A DNA stretch of 7,145 nt from Xanthomonas translucens pv. translucens DSM 18974. Lineage in GTDB: Bacteria; Pseudomonadota; Gammaproteobacteria; Xanthomonadales; Xanthomonadaceae. Below, piece by piece: positions 6,303 to 7,145 of the stretch. Where the stretch lies: contig NZ_CAPJ01000227.1 in NCBI RefSeq assembly GCF_000331775.1, forward strand, positions 1 to 7,145, given 5' to 3'. Made by a program: the position numbers and the translations under genes. How positions within the stretch are numbered: position 1 is the stretch's first letter; the number at the start of each line of letters is the position of its first letter. Under the pieces are notes generated by a model that saw only the letters and a program-made list of their open reading frames with translations, was not told where the DNA came from and searched no databases.

Positions 6303-6308
6303 ATTGTG
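6303..6308 (-). promoter_or_regulatory. -10 element of a near-leaderless hemH promoter
   Basis: On the minus strand CACAAT is followed by GCACGC and then the hemH ATG. The hexamer matches the -10 consensus at four of six positions and places the transcription start on or beside the A of the start codon. There is no Shine-Dalgarno sequence. The phrase ACAATGCACGC is nearly the same as that at ttcA. A -35 hexamer is not evident. Confidence 0.5.
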
Positions 6309-6342
6309 GCAGAGGCGCCCGCCGCGCGCGTAGCGATGGTGT

Positions 6343-6357
6343 CGATCGCAACGATCG
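6343..6357. promoter_or_regulatory. Hyphenated palindrome between hemH and the SYLF gene
   Basis: CGATCG, CAA, CGATCG form two identical self-complementary six-mers three bases apart. They lie 46 bases upstream of the hemH start and about 105 upstream of the SYLF gene, a position where an operator could act on hemH. It matches no binding site I know, and CGATCG is common in such genomes, so the call is tentative. Confidence 0.25.
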
Positions 6358-6422
6358 CCAGTGCGCATGACGGCCGCAAACGCTCATTGGCGATTCATTG
6401 CGCTGTGACTAAGTTCGATGAC

Positions 6423-6455
6423 TTGCAGTATCTTGCTGCGGACCTATTTCGGAAG
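6423..6455 (+). promoter_or_regulatory. Candidate promoter and ribosome-binding site for the SYLF gene
   Basis: TTGCAG (6423-6428) and TATTTC (6445-6450) are separated by 16 bases and resemble -35 and -10 hexamers, but they would start transcription at about 6457, beyond the GGAAG (6451-6455) that lies six bases before the ATG. If GGAAG is used as the Shine-Dalgarno sequence, the real promoter must be further upstream; TATCTT (6429-6434) is another possible -10. The two readings exclude each other. Confidence 0.3.
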
Positions 6456-6461
6456 CCCGCC

Positions 6462-7145
6462 ATGCCCCGCCTGCCGCGCCTCGCGCTGTTGTTGAGTACC
6501 ACGCTGTTCGTCGGCCACGCCGTGGCCGGCCCGGAAGAAGACGAGCGCGCCCGCAACGCGCTGCGCGTGCTGACCGACATCCAGCAGATCCCGGAGCAAT
6601 CCATCCCCGACAAGCTGCTCGACGAGGGCCGCGCGATCGTGGTGATCCCGGACACGCTCAAGGCCGGCCTGGTCATCGGCGGCCGCCGCGGCCACGGCCT
6701 GATGTCGGTCAAACGCCCCGACGGCACCTGGTCCAACCCGGTGTTCGTCAAGCTCACCGGCGGCAGCATCGGTTTCCAGGTCGGCGTGCAGTCCTCCGAC
6801 GTGGTGCTGGTGTTCCGCAACGACCGCAGCCTGGACAACATCGTCAACGGCAAGTTCACCCTCGGCGCCGATGCCGGCGTCGCCGCCGGCCCGGTCGGGC
6901 GCAACGCCTCCGCCGCCACCGACGGCCAGCTCAAGGCCGAGATCTGGTCGTGGTCGCGCGCGCGCGGCCTGTTCGCCGGCGTGGCGCTGGACGGCGCGGC
7001 GCTGCAGATCGACGATGCCGCCGATCTCAACGTGTACGGCAGCAACACCACCCCGCGCATGATCTTCGAAGGCCGCACCACCGGCATGGCGTCCAACGAC
7101 GTGGTCGCGTTCCGCGACAAGCTCGAGGAAGCTACCTACGCGGCG
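6462..7145 (+). CDS. Exported SYLF/YSC84-domain protein (cut by window edge)
   Basis: 228 codons are seen, with no stop before the right edge. The protein opens with a Sec signal peptide: MPRLPR, a hydrophobic core LALLLSTTLFVG, and a likely cleavage after Ala22 in HAVA-GPEEDE. No lipobox cysteine is present, so a soluble periplasmic or secreted protein is expected. The mature part is a SYLF (YSC84/DUF500) domain: a helical lead-in with IPDKLLDEGRAIVVIPDTLKAGLVIGG, then GHGLMSVKRPDGTWSNPVFVKLTGGSIGFQVGVQSSDVVLVFRN, and a glycine-rich GKFTLGADAGVAAGPVGRNASAATD, ending with SWSRARGLFAGVALDGAALQID. In eukaryotes SYLF domains bind phosphoinositides and actin-linked partners; the role of bacterial exported forms is not established. 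The ATG at 6462 directly begins the signal peptide and has GGAAG six bases upstream. It is transcribed divergently from hemH across a 165-base gap. Family assignment is firm. Confidence 0.94.
   Translation, partial: MPRLPRLALLLSTTLFVGHAVAGPEEDERARNALRVLTDIQQIPEQSIPDKLLDEGRAIVVIPDTLKAGLVIGGRRGHGLMSVKRPDGTWSNPVFVKLTGGSIGFQVGVQSSDVVLVFRNDRSLDNIVNGKFTLGADAGVAAGPVGRNASAATDGQLKAEIWSWSRARGLFAGVALDGAALQIDDAADLNVYGSNTTPRMIFEGRTTGMASNDVVAFRDKLEEATYAA

Noticed and set aside
6297..6368. Upstream ATG for hemH at 6368, adding 24 residues
   Set aside because: The extra residues are Arg/His/Cys-rich and not typical of ferrochelatases, and the -10-like CACAAT lies between the two starts.
5341..6387. Apparent fusion of the alpha/beta hydrolase with about 349 upstream codons on the minus strand
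   Set aside because: The upstream part is an out-of-register reading of hemH; the hydrolase domain starts naturally at the ATG at 5340, overlapping the hemH stop.
6395..7120. Open frame of 241 codons on the minus strand
   Set aside because: It is antisense to the SYLF gene and has serine/arginine-rich shadow composition without a recognisable domain.

Overview
The window reads as ordinary chromosome of a GC-rich gammaproteobacterium of the Xanthomonadaceae, most likely Xanthomonas or a close relative. Three things point there: the protein sequences and their neighbourhood, a 14-bp palindrome upstream of xylA that matches the xyl-box known from Xanthomonas, and short GTAG-headed REP palindromes of the Xanthomonas/Stenotrophomonas type. 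Codon use is uniformly GC-rich in all seven genes. I see no transposase, integrase, phage gene, CRISPR array, tRNA or rRNA.

Layout: (1) 1-561, minus strand, the N-terminal 187 residues of xylose isomerase (xylA), cut by the window edge. (2) 562-1079, a long intergenic region with a perfect palindrome TGGTAGCGCTACCA (827-840), probably the XylR operator of xylA, and the promoter of ttcA. (3) 1080-1952, plus, ttcA, tRNA 2-thiocytidine synthetase. (4) 2085-2993, plus, rdgC, recombination-associated protein. (5) 2994-3377, intergenic, with hairpins and a small cluster of REP elements. (6) 3378-4157, plus, a YgjP-type zinc metallopeptidase-like protein. (7) 4158-4497, a gene-free region between convergent genes with several hairpins and an AT-rich patch. 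(8) 6296-4498, minus, a two-gene operon: hemH (ferrochelatase) followed by an alpha/beta hydrolase, joined by an ATGA overlap. (9) 6462-7145, plus, the start of an exported SYLF/YSC84-domain protein, cut by the right edge.

The genes serve unrelated housekeeping jobs: pentose entry, tRNA thiolation, control of recombination, the last step of haem synthesis, and poorly characterised hydrolases. Only hemH and the alpha/beta hydrolase form a clear operon. A theme shared by several is promoter design. ttcA, hemH and the YgjP-like gene each have a -10-like hexamer ending only 6-8 bases before the ATG and no Shine-Dalgarno sequence, so their mRNAs are probably leaderless; rdgC has the same -10 phrase but about 54 bases further upstream.

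I found no convincing novel multi-gene system. The items most worth a second look are the xyl-box with its long xylA leader, the leaderless promoter phrase, the REP cluster, and the structured convergent intergenic region at 4353-4443.
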